NCBI GenBank assembly: GCA_946122785.1
Contig: CAMGYJ010000004.1
Span: 22,329,684-22,393,683, forward strand
Origin: Linum tenue
Lineage: Eukaryota > Streptophyta > Magnoliopsida > Malpighiales > Linaceae
DNA: 64,000 bases
Direction of reading: 5' to 3'
Under the pieces are notes generated by a model that saw only the letters and a program-made list of their open reading frames with translations, searched no databases and was not told where the DNA came from. How positions within the stretch are numbered: the stretch's first letter is position 1; each line of letters begins with the position of its first letter. Positions 1-11,690 of this stretch are shown one piece after another. A program made the position numbers and the translations under genes.

Positions 1-540
1 TGTGGACGGCAATGTGAGTGTCGATCGAAACGATGTTCATCGGTGCTCGGGGAGGCAAAACCTTCGATAAGTTGCATTTGGGTCACAAACTCTGATGGTG
101 TCCTCTTCCCACTTGTCCTCACCCCCGTCGTAAACTCCCAATGATCGGCTAAACTCCTCAAAATTCCCCACCCAAGTGGAATTTCACCCTGCGCCGCCAA
201 GCATGCTTTTTTCGTGAGGATGGTGAAGGTACTAAAATCGACACACAAATCCTCAAAAATGTCATCCTCCATTTCAAGGAGTCGGCGCCATTGTGGGTGT
301 GCCACCGCCTCCCTCATGATATCTCCACAGTGAAGGCTATCAAATTGATCGAAGTGGAGTTTCCAGTGTTCTTTGGAGTTAGTGCTCGCCCAAAAATGCA
401 TCTCCCTCTCCACTTTGGGGTTCCCTCTCCGTGCCATAAGGTACGGGTGGTTCATGCTGACTTTCCTACAAAATCGACAAACATGCACCATACGTGGAAA
501 TAATTGTTAATCGCAGCTCATTGGGAGGAAAAAGAATTTC
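1..540. other. Unassigned stretch at left edge
   Basis: A plus-strand frame is open from about 200 to 503, but I recognise no domain in it. The stretch probably belongs to the transposon mosaic that fills the left 20 kb. No gene, RNA or repeat boundary is visible here. Confidence 0.2.
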
Positions 541-790
541 AGCCACACTTATATTTCTAGTACAGATCCATGCTAATTAAAACAATTAAGCATAAGCACA
601 ACGAGGCATGGTTCTAGGTGGTCACAGATTATCCCACACAAAAATTCAAACCCGAACCATGCCACAGTTGCTACCAACCACCACTCAAGCAAAACATTTC
701 TCATCATTCAACAATTAGCACTTGGTGGGCAAATTTCACAAATAAAAGCAATTCGAATAAAAAAATTCCCTCCAAGGCTCAACTAAACTC

Positions 791-994
791 AAGCAACATC
801 ATTCAACCATTCAATCATCCTAATTCACCTAATTGCTCGCCCTAATTCTAAGTTCAACAATCAATTCACTAAAAATTCTCCTCACTTCACTAAAGCAACA
901 TCATTCAACCATTCAATCATCCTAATTCACCTAATTCCTTGCCCTAATTCTAAGTTCAACAATCAATTCACTAAAAATTCTCCTCACTTCACTA
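791..994. repeat. Tandem duplication, 102-bp unit x2
   Basis: The unit starting AAGCAACATCATTCAACC at 791 is repeated from 893 with a few substitutions (for example GCTCGCCC against CCTTGCCC). It lies in the non-coding 3' side of the minus-strand Athila-type element and looks like local slippage or unequal exchange. Confidence 0.85.
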
Positions 995-1377
995 CCTAAT
1001 CAGATTCTCCCAAATTAAATAAGGTAGAGCTGAAAACCAACCTGGAGACTCAAGTAGGATGTAGGAGGAAGTGAGGTGAGGGCGAGCACAGTAAAAATTG
1101 GCCAAAAATCAAACCGGAGAAGGTCACCGGAGCTTCGTCGGAAGCTCGCCGGAATCTTGTCGGAGGCGACTTCTCCAGGAAAAAGATGGCCCAAATCTTC
1201 CCAAAATCACAGCGAATGCGGCTTTGATGAGGGAAGAATGGGTATGTGCTTGGTTTTGGATTTGGCTCGCCGGAAGTAGAGAAAATGAGCAAAACCCATT
1301 GGATTTTTGCGGTTTTCATGCGAGTTTTGAAAATTTCGGCGAGATTTTGGGTCGTGAAGTGAAGAAGATTGTTCATG

Positions 1378-1800
1378 GCCTTTTTATGGGCAGACCCTGA
1401 AGTTCAAGGACGCGTTTGCCAGTTCACGATCGTTAAGACAGTTAACAGGGCAATTCGTCCGTGAACTCAGGTCGGTCGACAGGTTTGACACACGTGGAAA
1501 CACCCTCGTTCACGGACGCGTTTGCCTGTTCATGGTCTTATAAGACCGTGAACAGGGCATTCCGTCCGTGAACATCAGTGAAAACAGGACACTTCTGGAA
1601 AAAAATTACTTGACCTATTCCATCGTGCTTACTATCAATCACGACACAACTCGAAACCATGCAATCACAAAAACTTGGCGCGGGATACCACTTGACCACT
1701 TGAACTCTTCACTAGACACACAAAAACGAAAATAAGGAAAAGAAAACAAACCTACCTTGGGTTTCCTGCCAACAACCGCTAAGTTAACGTCACTAGCTTG
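1378..1800 (-). promoter_or_regulatory. Athila-type promoter-like module with palindrome cluster
   Basis: Reading the minus strand, the end-of-pol signature (CTTGGGTTTCCTGCC and CAACAACCGC on the plus strand near 1757-1782) is followed by a cluster of GTTCACGG/CCGTGAAC half-palindromes (about 1410-1590) and a TATA-like CATAAAAAGG near 1380. The same order occurs in the second Athila-type element at 16.4-16.8 kb. The promoter role is inferred from the arrangement only. Confidence 0.4.
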
Positions 1801-2189
1801 ACGTCGTGGATCTATCACGCCTTTGAACGTGATGCCGCCGAGGGTGGATCCTCCATGTTCTCGGAGCGAGGCATGTCGCCTCCCAACTTACTCTCCATGG
1901 GGTGTCCTTCTTGGCCGGTGACTTTTGCTTTGCCCTTTTCCTTCCACTGGGCATTAGCACGACTTATCCTTCCCCCTCCCCCCAAGCTACTTTCCTTCCT
2001 TCTTTGGGCGAGATACCCTCCTTGCTTTCCTGCGTCACATCATCACAAGAACCAACAGTAATATTGGGGTTTGCGTTGCAAGGCTTCCCTCCACTTGCAT
2101 TCATATCACCTTGTTCAACTTCCTTGACTTCCTCACTTCTAGGCTTAGGATCAATACCAAGGTAATTCTCTCTTAACCATCTCTCGGAA

Positions 2190-3487
2190 TCAAAGTTCCT
2201 CATTTAACACAATTAATGCCTTGGCGGTGGTTAGGAAAGGGCGTCCTAGTATGAGTGACATCTCAGAATCCTCACTTATATCTAGTATCACAAAATCCGT
2301 TGGATAATAGAATTTTCCCACTCGTACTAACACATCCTCCACTATGCCCTTAAGACTAATGACAGAGTGATCGGCCAATGTGACACTAAGCCTCGTGGTC
2401 TTTAGTTCACCTATGTCTAGCCTCTTAAAAATCTTATATTGCATCACATTTATGCTCGTCCCTAAGTCCTCCAAGGAATTTTCTATGTGATGAGAACCGA
2501 TGCAAAGAGGTATAGTAAAACTACTTGGATCGGGTTGCTTCTTGGGCAACCTATTGAGGATGAAGGCTGACCACTCCTCGCATAGGGTGACATTGGCGAG
2601 GTCTTCAAAATTTGGCTTCTTGGAGAGACACCCCTTGAGTTATCTCGAATACCTTGGCATGTGGGCCATCGCGTCAAGGAAGGGAATGTTAAGGTGGAGC
2701 TTTCGGAGCATCTCCATGAAACCTCCACATTCCGCTTCCAATCTTTCCTTGTGCACTCTCGTGGGAAAAGGTAGGGGTGGCGTGTACTCAGCCATAGGTG
2801 GTGGCGTCGACAATGCCTTCCTTGACACTCCTCTCTTTTCCCTTGAGATTTCCTCTTCTTCACCCTCGGGTAGAGGGTCTTCCTTCTCATTCACTTCTTT
2901 GGCAACGACCTCTGAGGTCACCTTCCCTCTCCTCAAGAAAATTGCATTGCACCTGGCTTGATCCTTGGGGTCGGCAATGGTTTGAGAGGGTAGGGCTCCC
3001 TTTGGTCTCTCGGTGAGGATCCCAGCAAGATTGCTAATTTGAACTTCCAATTTTTGGAGACTCGCTTGATGGCTTCAGAGTCACGCCTCAATCGAGGTAA
3101 ACTTGGATATTGCCACATCCATGAATTGCTCAATCTTTTCAAAATTCTGAGAGCATGTACTCACAAAGGTGGTCACGAGGTCTTCAATTTTAGAGAACTT
3201 GTCAACTTGTTGTTGTTGTTTTTGTTGAAAACCTTGACCACCTTGTGCTTGGTATGGTTGTTGGAAGTTCGATTTTTGGAATTGAGGCCTTTGTTTGATG
3301 AATGTTGGCCGAGGTTGATAGTTTCCCAGGTCTTGGATTGGTAGGGGAAGACCAAGCAAAGTTTGAATGATTTTGCCACCCGGGGTTGTAGGTGTTGCTA
3401 TAAGGGTTGTTCCCTCTAGCACTAGCAATAAAGCTCACTAGCACCTTGGGGGTACTTGACTCCTTCATTGCTTGGCAATCCTCAATT
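2190..3487 (-). pseudogene. Athila-type gag linker and retropepsin remnant
   Basis: This minus-strand relic continues the gag at 3.5-4.6 kb. A Q/N/P-rich linker (3428-3081) leads through an acidic segment to an aspartic-protease domain (2549-2190). The protease contains INVMQYKIFKRLDIGE, an LADHS turn, a DFVILDI strand and the LILGRPFLTTAKALI strand typical of Athila/Tat retropepsins. The usual D-[ST]-G-A appears as DLGTSINV. The frame is broken several times between linker and protease, and no reverse transcriptase, RNase H or integrase follows, because the module at 1.4-1.8 kb comes next. The copy is therefore internally deleted and cannot move by itself. Family assignment is good; exact domain ends are not. 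Confidence 0.75.
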
Positions 3488-4578
3488 TCGTGATTGGTGC
3501 TCGAACACTATTCACAAGACATCACCGCTCTCTTTCCTTGCTTCTTGTCCTCAAGGAACTTGTCAAACTTCGCTTCAAGTGGAGCACTTGCTCCCACACT
3601 TCGCACTCCTCGATCAGTGCTTCTCTTCCCACTTCTTTTCAAGCCCCAATCATATCCCTTAAGAGTCATATCTTCGAGCAACTCATTCACTTGAGGAGGG
3701 GTTATGTTCATCAACCTCCCTTGGCAAAGAGAGTCAATGAGGATCTTATCCTCTTGAATGAGTTCTCCATAGAAAGTTTCTATCCGAAATTGCTCCTCGA
3801 ATCCATAGTGAGGGAATTGTAGGAAGTATTCGGAGAATCTTTCCCATGCATCCCTCAAAGTCTCATCCTCCTCTTGCTCAAAGTGAGTGATCTTCTTCCT
3901 CCACACGGTCGTCTTGGAAGGAGGACAATATCGGTTCATGAACTTGTTGAGTAGGTCGTCCCAAGAGGTGATGAATAGAGTCGGATGGTTGTTGAGCCAT
4001 CCGAGTGCCTTCTCCGTCAAATAATAGGGGAAGAGCTTCAAAAGGAATAACTCCTTGGGGATGCCATTTATCTTTAAGCTTCCCACTAGCTCAAGAAACC
4101 ATTGGACATGCTCTCGTGGTGATTCACGGGCAAGCCCGTTGAAGTAGGCATTTTTTTGAATCATCTTCACAAGAGAGGGCTAGATCTCAAAGTTTTCGGC
4201 GGCCATGGGTGGATATAAGATGGGAGATTGGATATCCGCCGCCCGTGGAGCCCTATAATAGCCCATAGTCCTTGGCCCTTCCTCGACTCTCGCTTCTCCA
4301 TTTGGGATTGGAAGTGGAATAGCCCCTTAGTGTAGATTTCCCGCCATCTCAACTTCAACTCCTCCTTCAATTACTTCAATTCCGGGACCAACTTGTTGTC
4401 CCCTTTCTTCAGTTGTCCTTCTTGCCTCCGCTTGCTCCCTCTCTCGAACTAGAAGTCGGAGGGTCTGGTTGATGTCCTCATCCAGTGGTGTTAAAGGCGC
4501 CGGATTGCTCCTGGTCATGCACCTCCCTACACACACACTTAAAGAACACAACACATCTAGCACAAGCAAACACTTCAC
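3488..4578 (-). pseudogene. Athila-type gag polyprotein remnant
   Basis: Minus-strand gag frames run from 4578 (opening MKCLLVLDVLC) to 3508. The best-preserved segment (4170-3508) has the plant Ty3 gag core: NGLARESPREHVQWFLELV, then PYYLTEKALGWLNN, WDDLLNKFMNRYCPP and FEQEEDETLRDAWERFSEY. Gag packages the element RNA into virus-like particles in the cytoplasm. A CCHC-like zinc knuckle follows near 3480-3520 (CSSTNHEIEDC), but a TAG stop lies inside it, after the first cysteine. Further frame breaks near 4170 and 4327 confirm a pseudogene. The start lies about 70 bp from the primer-binding site, as expected for a first ORF. Confidence 0.8.
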
Positions 4579-4648
4579 AACTTAACAAAAATATAAATTA
4601 AAAGCTAGATTAACACCAAACAAACTTTTCACGATAATGGACCAAAAA

Positions 4649-4665
4649 TCCCGGCAACGGCGCCA
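4649..4665 (-). other. Primer-binding site complementary to tRNA-Asp 3' end
   Basis: The plus strand reads TCCCGGCAACGGCGCCA, which equals the 3' end of plant tRNA-Asp with its CCA, so the minus strand is the complementary primer site. Together with the gag type this places the element in the Athila group. The LTR begins a few bases to the right, near the TG at 4672. Confidence 0.85.
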
Positions 4666-4671
4666 AAAACT

Positions 4672-5089
4672 TGACTCGCTCTGGCTATCACAATAAAATC
4701 CCACCTAAGGTCCAAGTATAAACCTTAGATGGGTGCAATATAGAGAAAGTATGTTTAAATATCTACTAGGGCCGGTCCACGAACCGCTACTTCGACTGTT
4801 TGATACATTATCTAGCGGATTAGTTTTGGTGAAAACAAAGTCTAAAACTAAATTGCTTTGCAAAGGTAAACTGGATTTAACTCTAGTTGAGAAAGCTTCA
4901 CCCGGGTGTTGCTCCCCCTCACTAACAATTGTGACTTGAAGAATCGAACGACCGTGTGTGGTTAGGGATTCATAAACCGCAGGGAAGTCTAACAAGCAGC
5001 CAAAGCTACCCTCTTAGCCTCTAGGTTGATGAATGGGATACGATCCAAGCCACTAATGTGACCCTCTCAACCTATCAACTGAGGAATGG
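4672..5089 (-). mobile_element. Athila-type 5' LTR, part adjacent to PBS
   Basis: This is the 3' end of a minus-strand LTR next to the tRNA-Asp primer site. The segment CTAGGGCCGGTCCACG with a downstream TATCTAGCGG is matched in the LTRs at 41.2-41.4 kb and, inverted, at 55.0-55.1 kb. It is interrupted at 5090-5094 by the 3.7 kb element with TSD TTAGA and resumes at 8794. Confidence 0.7.
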
Positions 5090-5094
5090 TTAGA

Positions 5095-6041
5095 TGATAT
5101 GATTCCAAATGACCACCTCTACACGTTTAAATTACTTGACGAAGAAGCTATCGAAGTTGGGAAGCAAAAAGGCAGAATTTGGTTAAGTATTGGAATAGTT
5201 TCAGGTATCCTACTTTGGAGGCATGGTTCTCACAATTGGTGTGATGAAAATTCAAGTTTGATAGCTTGTTTTGAAGATAAGAAGTTTATATACACGATGG
5301 TATGCTTGGTAGCTCAAGGGAAATTCCATAAGATCATTTTCCAAGCTGCTCAAAAGTGTATGCCAAAAAAGGAAAACTGCCAGAATTTGGCTAAGGCAGA
5401 AAACGTGTTCATGAAGCCTACTTTAGAGCTCAATTCGAGGAGCATGGATGAGATTCGAGTCAAGAGGCTTCTTCCACATGAAAGTAGGTAGGTTTTTCCA
5501 CACTGGCAAGGCATTGGATGAAGAATTGGATAACTGGAAGGCCTCGAACCAATGGCACGAAGTTAGTACGAAAGCTGTTTTTCGACTGTTTGCTCGCAGC
5601 TTACTTGTGCTTCAAGAAAGAGAGTTTGAGTCAAAATTTTGTAACCTTTTTAGGGTCGGTTTTTAATTTAATTGTTCCTTGTGATTTTAGGATTGTATTA
5701 GGTTTTATTTTCCTTTAAATACCTTTCTATCTTACGTTGAAAAAGCAGACTTTGATTAATCGAAAAGAAACCTTTGGTTTTGTGCAAGTATGTGAACTTG
5801 TGTGAGTTTGGTGTATTCCAAGCTTGTGAGCTTTGCATCGATTGAATATCCTCTTCAATCATGGTCGAGCAAATACCCTTTAATCCAATTGAGCGTTGCC
5901 CAGGTGTGGAATCGTCCTTTTGGTTCCGTTTCATCCAAGTTCTTATTAAGAGCTCTTTGTTCTTGATTCGAGCTCAATCGATCCTTCGATTGAGTCGTTA
6001 GCTGCGTGACTTTGATAATATACACCCCCAGGGGCGTATTA
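5095..6041 (+). repeat. 5' LTR of the TTAGA element
   Basis: Starts TGATATGATTCC and ends GGGGCGTATTA two bases before the primer site. It contains an open frame from 5099 (MIPNDHLYTFKLLDEEAIEV) homologous to the C-terminal part of the 7554-8144 frame in the 3' LTR, so protein-like sequence belongs to the LTR itself. The end is TA rather than the usual CA. A TTTAAATACC stretch near 5716 could be the promoter. Confidence 0.85.
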
Positions 6042-6043
6042 AG

Positions 6044-6055
6044 TGGTATCAGAGC
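6044..6055 (+). other. Primer-binding site for initiator tRNA-Met
   Basis: TGGTATCAGAGC, two bases after the 5' LTR, is the common plant LTR-element primer site complementary to the 3' end of initiator tRNA-Met. Confidence 0.9.
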
Positions 6056-6478
6056 TTCCGGTTCAAAACCAGAGGTGGAGCAGACAGTTTGAAGAAGAAT
6101 TTTGTGCCAATAGTTTCGTCGAGAACAACCCCGATTTCTGACAGCGTCTGAATCTGTTTCGTATTTGAAAATTGCATGGCAAATTTGGCCCAAGAAAAGG
6201 AGTGTGTTGGAGGAAGAAGAGAGGCCGAGTTTCTTCCAAATCATGGCCAAGAGAAGCGGCCAGCAGTCATCCTAAAGCACTGAGAATCTAACGAGCAAAG
6301 AGATTGTTTATTTCACAGCCGATGCGTCAAATGAAAATTACTTGCACTCGTGATCAATGGAGGCTGTTGTTCAAACATTATCAGTCTAGAAGTCGTCTAA
6401 AAGCTTGGATTAATGACGCAAAGGCATACAGAGCCTTACCAACTTGGCTAGATCAACGAACACGGTACGATTAATATC

Positions 6479-6790
6479 ATGAATCAAGAGGTGGTTCGTT
6501 TTTCTATCGGTGGTTACGAAGACGAGGTAAATTGTGACATTGTGCCGATCAATTGTGTTCATATGATGCTGGGAAGACCGTGGCAATTCGATCACGAATT
6601 TTCTCATGATTGTCGAACCAATCAGTTCAAATTTTGGCATCACGGCAGGAAGGTAATTCTGAAACCTCTTTCCCCTGATGAAGGTTATGGCAATTTGAAG
6701 CTGATGGAGGAGAATAGGAACGAAGGAAAAGAGCCTCGAGCTCAGTTGTGGGTTCAAAGACGAATTGGTTTCAGCTTGCTGAGTTTTTGA
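6479..6790 (+). pseudogene. Retropepsin C-terminal fragment
   Basis: The 103-residue frame has FSIGGYEDEVNCDIVPINC, then MLGRPWQFD, a short linker, and GRKVILKPLSPDE. These match in order the protease of the CRM-like element on the minus strand at 50.2-49.1 kb (FSIDKYKDEVTCD, LFGRPWQFD, GKKIVLKPLSP). The part carrying the catalytic Asp-Gly-Gly/Ser is missing upstream, so it cannot be an active protease. The tail after about residue 75 diverges and ends at a TGA. It suggests the element descends from a CRM-like chromovirus by loss of gag, RT and integrase. Confidence 0.75.
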
Positions 6791-6881
6791 AAGCTGCCCA
6801 AGGCAATTCTGTTGCCAGAACAGAACCCCTGCAGCTACCCCTGTTTTTCGTGTACGAAACAGATTTTCGACTTCGCTTGCT

Positions 6882-8144
6882 TTGCCGCCGATGAGAGAGA
6901 GGAAACCAGAACACGATCAGGCCGGATATGAGTCCCTAGAGGTTGGAGAAAGATCGGAGAAGAGAGAAGAGGGTTGGGAGCAGGCTGATGATGGACGAAT
7001 CGTCCCGGTGACGAGAGCAGCTGAGCTTCCAGTCCTTGTCGCGAAACAGAGGAAGAGAGAGGGACAATTGGTCGGACTGATTGGCGAAGCATCAAGCCAA
7101 TCCAACAACGCCGACACATTACAAATTGCTTTAGGAAGCTCTCCCCTTGATCAAAAGCAAACGAATCCTTCTGTTTTGCAGAGTCAAAGTCGAGCTCAAA
7201 CGCCCCTGCAAGAGCTCGAATATGAGGAAGAAATGGAGGAATGGGTTGGGAATTCTGGAGCTGATTCGACACCAACGAATGCTGCAGAATCATCAAACAC
7301 TGTCCTAGTAAGCTTTAGGATTGTTCAATTTACGCCGAAGACGTCTGAATCACAAAACCCCAAAATCGAATTGGGAATTCTGGGTTTCCAGAGTTTAAAA
7401 TCGGCCGACGGTGGGAAAGACGATATTGAAGATTCATTGACGAAGAGGGTGAATCGAACCAAGGAACCAGTTCAGAATGACGATTGGAGGTGTGGCAAAG
7501 ACGATGGTGACCTGGAATTGGACTAGGGTACCTTAAATCGAAGACCCCCAATTGTGACGAGCAAGAACATGTGCCGAGTTGCAGTCCGGCGACCTAGAAA
7601 CAACTCCGATCACTTTCTAGTGCAATTGTTCGTCGAGGATGGCTTGTTTCAACCCCGAAAAGTGTTTTTAACAGCACTGCAAGCTTCATATGTGCTGAAA
7701 CAAATTGAAAAAGAATTTTCATTTGAAAATTTTCTGTTGAAAAAGATGTTTGAGCAGCCCTCTTTCAATCCAATTTGGGATCAATTTTGTGATGTTTTTT
7801 ACAAGAGGAAAGATCAAGCTTTGAGGGCAAAGCTTTTTGAAGAGGGGAAGCCTGATATGATCCCAAATGACCAACTCTACATGTATAAATTACTTGACGA
7901 AGAAGCTATCAAAGTTGGGAAGAAGAAGAAAGGCAGAATTTGGTTAAGTGTTGGAGCAGTTGGTATCCTACTTTGGAGGCATGGTTCTCACAATTGGTTT
8001 GATGAAAATTCAAGTTTGATAGCTTGTTTTGAAGATAAGAAGTTTATCTACACAATGGGAACTCAAAGGGAAAGTCCAAAAGTTCATTTTCCAAGATGCT
8101 CAAAAGTGTATTTCGAAAAAGGAAAACTTCCAGAATTTGGCTAA
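6882..8144 (+). pseudogene. Unrecognised ORF that runs through the PPT into the 3' LTR
   Basis: A single reading frame starts at 6882 (MPPMRERKPEHDQAGYES), meets one in-frame TAG at 7524-7526, resumes and ends at 8144, about 420 codons. The first half is hydrophilic and rich in E, K and S. The second half has FLVQLFVEDGLFQPRKVFLT, FENFLLKKMFEQPSFNP, then LLDEEAIKVGKKKKGRIWLS and LLWRHGSHNWFDENSSLIAC. I do not recognise a domain. The frame crosses the purine tract and the LTR start at 7853, so its last 97 codons are LTR sequence. The 5' LTR copy keeps the same stretch, and a diverged copy lies in the palindrome at 43.3-44.3 kb. It may be a terminal remnant of an ancestral pol or an accessory protein; function unknown. 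Confidence 0.55.
7839..7852 (+). other. Polypurine tract of the TTAGA element
   Basis: GAAGAGGGGAAG followed by CC directly precedes the 3' LTR start TGATATGAT at 7853, the normal place for plus-strand priming. It lies inside the reading frame of the preceding entry. Confidence 0.8.
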
Positions 8145-8788
8145 GGCAGAAAACGTGTTCATGAACCCTACTTTAGAGCTCAATTCGAGGAGCATGGATG
8201 ATATTCGAGTCAAGAGGCTTCTTCCACGTGAAAGTAGGTAAGTTTTTCTACACAGGAAATGCATTGGATGAAGAATTGGATATCTGGAAGGTCTCGAACG
8301 AATGGCACGAAGTTAGTACCAAAGCTGCTTTTGGACTGTTTGCTGGAACTTACTTATGCTTCAAGAAAGAGAGTTTGAGTCCGAATTTTGTAACCTTTTT
8401 AGGGTAGTCTTTTAATTGAATTGTTCCTTGTTATTTTCGGATTGTATTAGGTTTTTTTGCCTTTAAATACCTTTCTATCTTACGTTGAAAAAGCAGACTT
8501 TGATTAATCGAAAAGAAACCTTTGGTTTTGTGCAAGTTTGTGAACTTGTGTGAGTTTGGTGGATTCCAAGCTTGTGAGCTTTGTATCGACTGAATATCCT
8601 CTTCAATCGTGGTTAAGCAACTACCCTTTCATCCAATTGAGCATTCCCTAGGGTGTGGAATCGTCCTTTTGGTTTCATTTTATCTAGTTCGTATTAAGAG
8701 CGTTTTGTTCTTGATTCGAGCTCAATCGATCCTTCGATTGAGTTGTTAGCTGTGTGACTTTGATAATACACCCCACAGGGGCGTATTA
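7853..8788 (+). repeat. 3' LTR of the TTAGA element
   Basis: Direct homologue of 5095-6041, starting TGATATGATCCC and ending GGGGCGTATTA before the TSD TTAGA at 8789. Shared landmarks are TTCGAGGAGCATGGATGA near 8184, TTTAAATACC near 8462 and GCTCAATCGATCCTTCG near 8720. Confidence 0.88.
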
Positions 8789-8793
8789 TTAGA

Positions 8794-10070
8794 ATTCACC
8801 CTCGAATTGGAGTTCGGACAGCCACCCACAAACAAACCCTAAGTGCTAATGCGAAATAGGAAGTTTGCCCTTTAACTAACATAGAATAGGAGGCATAGAA
8901 TGCCCAATGAAACCCATCTCTAATAGAGCCTCTTAGGTTAAGGAGGGTTCTCTCTAAACTAGCTTAGGAGGCATTGAATGCTCAAGGAAACCCATCTCGA
9001 AATGAGCCTCTTAGGTTAAGGAGGGTTCTCTCTAAACTAGTTTAAGAGGCATTGAATGCCCAGGAAACCTGGCTCGAATTAAGCCCCTTTGGGTAAAGGA
9101 GGTTTCGTCTCTAAACTAGCCTAGGAGGCATGAAATGCCCAGGAACACCCATCTCCAATTGAGCCTCCTAACCTAAGGAGGTCTCTCTAAGCTAGGTTAG
9201 AATGGCAATTAGATTGATAGGCTTTCACACAACACAATCATTTCTGAATAATACCACCACATTCACATTAAAACACAACCACACATAAATCATTCAATTC
9301 ATACAAGCATTTATGTAATTGTAGCTAGGGTTTACAAACACCCAAGTGAAAGAAGCGACTACTCCATGCTAGCAGAAGGGAAAACACAAGAGAGGGAAAG
9401 GGAAACCATCAAGAAGATGCAATCCCTGCTCCTTGTGCTGAAGAAATCCTACTTTGGGAAAGAACTCACAAAACCTTGCTTGGAGATGAAACCCTAGCTT
9501 TTCCTCTTCTTTGGTTTGTCACTTTCTCACTCTAAAATCTGAAGAAGGAGAAGTTTCTCACACTAGGTCTCTCCCCTTCTTCTTCCTTTCAACTGGCCTT
9601 TTAAGTGGAGATCGTGCCTAGTTCACGGCCTGAGTTCACGGTCATGAACATTGAAACACGTCCACGAACTCAATGTTGAGACCAAAACGCACCGCTTCAA
9701 TGGCTCGGGTTCACGGTCAGTGGCCTCTGTTTATGGTATTAGCAACCGTGAACAGCTTGTGAGTCAGTAACCTGCAAACCCTTTTTGTTCGCTCCTCGGT
9801 TCACGGGTTCTAGCTCTAGTTCACGCTCTTGTGAGACCGTGAACTCCAACGTCTGGCCGTGAACATTGGCTGTCTCCACCTCTTTGTCCGGTCTTTGCTC
9901 CTTTTCTTCCAACTTTCGACTACGGGTTTGGTTTTACCTGTTAGGATCTGAAACACACTGAAACACAAGCAACCTAGCGTAAAACCAACCTTTTTGGAGT
10001 TCAGTGGCAACAAACGTCAAATAGAATCAGGGATAAAAAGTATACAATTAGGCCTGAATCAAGTACAAAG
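8794..10070 (-). mobile_element. Athila-type LTR, remaining part
   Basis: This continues the LTR broken at 5090. It holds an imperfect tandem series of about 60-75 bp around AGGAGGCATNGAATGCCCA (8880-9200), the conserved TAGGGTTTACAAACACCCAAGTG segment near 9327, and a palindrome cluster of TTCACGG/CCGTGAAC half-sites (about 9615-9870). The U3 end has the family signature CAACCTAGCGTAAAACCAAC near 9970. The exact end is uncertain; 10080-10240 is more LTR-derived sequence. Confidence 0.65.
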
Positions 10071-10240
10071 CATTGAATTGACTGACTCTCGTACAATCAA
10101 TTCACTCAAATCGATTGAAGAAACTCTAACAACCTAATCAGATTCTATCTATCATAGGTTGAAGCAGAAATCAAAAGAAGTTGATCATGATTCAATTGAC
10201 TCAATAAACACACTTCAATCAATTAAAACCAATCAGTACA

Positions 10241-11690
10241 TCTGACTCACTCCTACTGTCACTCTAGAAAATGGCCAAGTGTAACCACTTCCTAAAGCGT
10301 AGTATAGCGGGTTTGGGTTTTATTGTCAACCCGGGTCCTAGATGTGATGACTACTCAGTGAATTCGTATTATCTAGCAATGCAAATTTATTGAAGATCTA
10401 AACTAACAAGCAATGCGCAAGGTAACTAAACAGTTGTTTTCAAGTTAAGAGAGGTCACCCGGATATGGTTCCCCCTAGTCTGCAGTTAAGCCGGATTGTA
10501 ATTACCAAGTTCAATTTCTATGATAGTTATACTGCGGAAGGTTCTCAAACAGTCTGAAGTCTCGACTAAAGGTCTTCAGACCCTCTCAATCTGAGTCTCT
10601 AGCGGGCGACTAACCTCCACCGGAGTAAACAGATTGAGGCCCTATGAACAAAACCTCCACTACCGAATTGAATTCGGTACAGAATAGTGAATTGGCTCCT
10701 CGACTAAAGTCACCAATTCACTACCTTCAATTAAGGATACTCTATCAACCTAGGCAGATATTATCATTCTAGGTTAAAGCAGAAACAACAGGAATTTGAT
10801 CAGGATTCATGTCATTCAATCATTCAAACCTCAATCGAATATAATCAAATCATAGAAACAGTACTTGGGTTCATACAATCAATCCTAACATACAGATCTA
10901 GGGTTTCCCACACCCAGATGAATGGGAGAACTACTCCATGGAGAAAGAAGCAACAGCAGAATCAGATGCGGAAACCATACTGTGAAGATGGATTTCTACT
11001 CCTGGACGTTGAATCGGCACTTCTCCAAGCTCAAGCCAAGCTCCAATGGTGTTGAAGATCAAGCTAGGGCAATTGGAGACTCTTGTTCGTCGCTTTCTCT
11101 CTCTAGGAATCGTTCTGTCTCTCTAAAACTCGAATCCCCTTCTGTTTTGGCTGTAATCTGCTTAAAAACCAGAATTTCCCGACTCACACGGGCAGGCCGC
11201 ACGGCCGTGTGGCTCACCATCTTGCCCGTGCGAGTCGAAACGCAGCGTACCATTAAGTCGATCTTCAGCCATCTCACACGGCCAGGGTTGCACTTTGCAC
11301 GGCCGTGTGGATTTCACTTGTGCTCGTGTTTGCTCTCGGTGGAAATCACACGGCCAATTTTGCAACTTGCACGGCCGTGTGACTCCCAGGACTGCCCATG
11401 TTTGTTCTCGCACAATTCCACACGGCCTGGATTTTCAGTTGCACGGCCGTGTGGTCTTTATGTGTGGCCGTGCAGCTTCCTTAGAACCTCGCCATGCGTC
11501 CGATCCTCGTCTAATCGACCCCAAACTCGCTCCCAAGCTTCCATTCACGTATTAGGACCTGAAATATCATAAACAAGCACAACCTAGAGTGAAATCGGCC
11601 TAAAACACGAGAATCAACACCTCAAACGGAGTAAGAGCAAGGGTAAAAACATGTGTAAATAACGGTCTATCCACATCATTCCAAAAGTCA
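10241..11690 (-). mobile_element. Second Athila-type LTR, ACACGGCCGTGT palindrome subtype
   Basis: Begins with TGACTCACTCC like the LTR ends at 4672 and 41180. It carries CACCCGGATATGGTTCCCCC and the ACTCCATGG segment shared by sister LTRs, then about six to eight ACACGG/GCACGGCCGTGTG palindromes (11185-11475), and ends with AACCTAGAGTGAAATCGGCC near 11580. It lies immediately beside a third partial LTR. Short open frames over the palindromes are compositional. Confidence 0.6.

Larger units (their letters stand above)
5095..8788 (+). mobile_element. Complete non-autonomous LTR retrotransposon, TSD TTAGA
   Basis: Two direct LTRs (5095-6041 and 7853-8788) begin TGATATGAT and end GGGGCGTATTA, and the whole is flanked by the 5-bp duplication TTAGA (5090-5094, 8789-8793). 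A tRNA-iMet primer site TGGTATCAGAGC lies at 6044-6055 and a purine tract GAAGAGGGGAAG at about 7839-7850. The 1.8 kb interior keeps only a retropepsin fragment and an unrecognised hydrophilic frame, so it must borrow pol from a relative. It sits in the Athila-type LTR whose halves are at 4672-5089 and 8794 onward. The LTRs are clearly homologous but carry scattered substitutions and small indels, so the insertion is not very recent. Confidence 0.9.

Noticed and set aside
11162..11572. Overlapping frames rich in R, P, C, H on both strands
   Set aside because: Caused by the repeated ACACGGCCGTGTG palindromes in an LTR.
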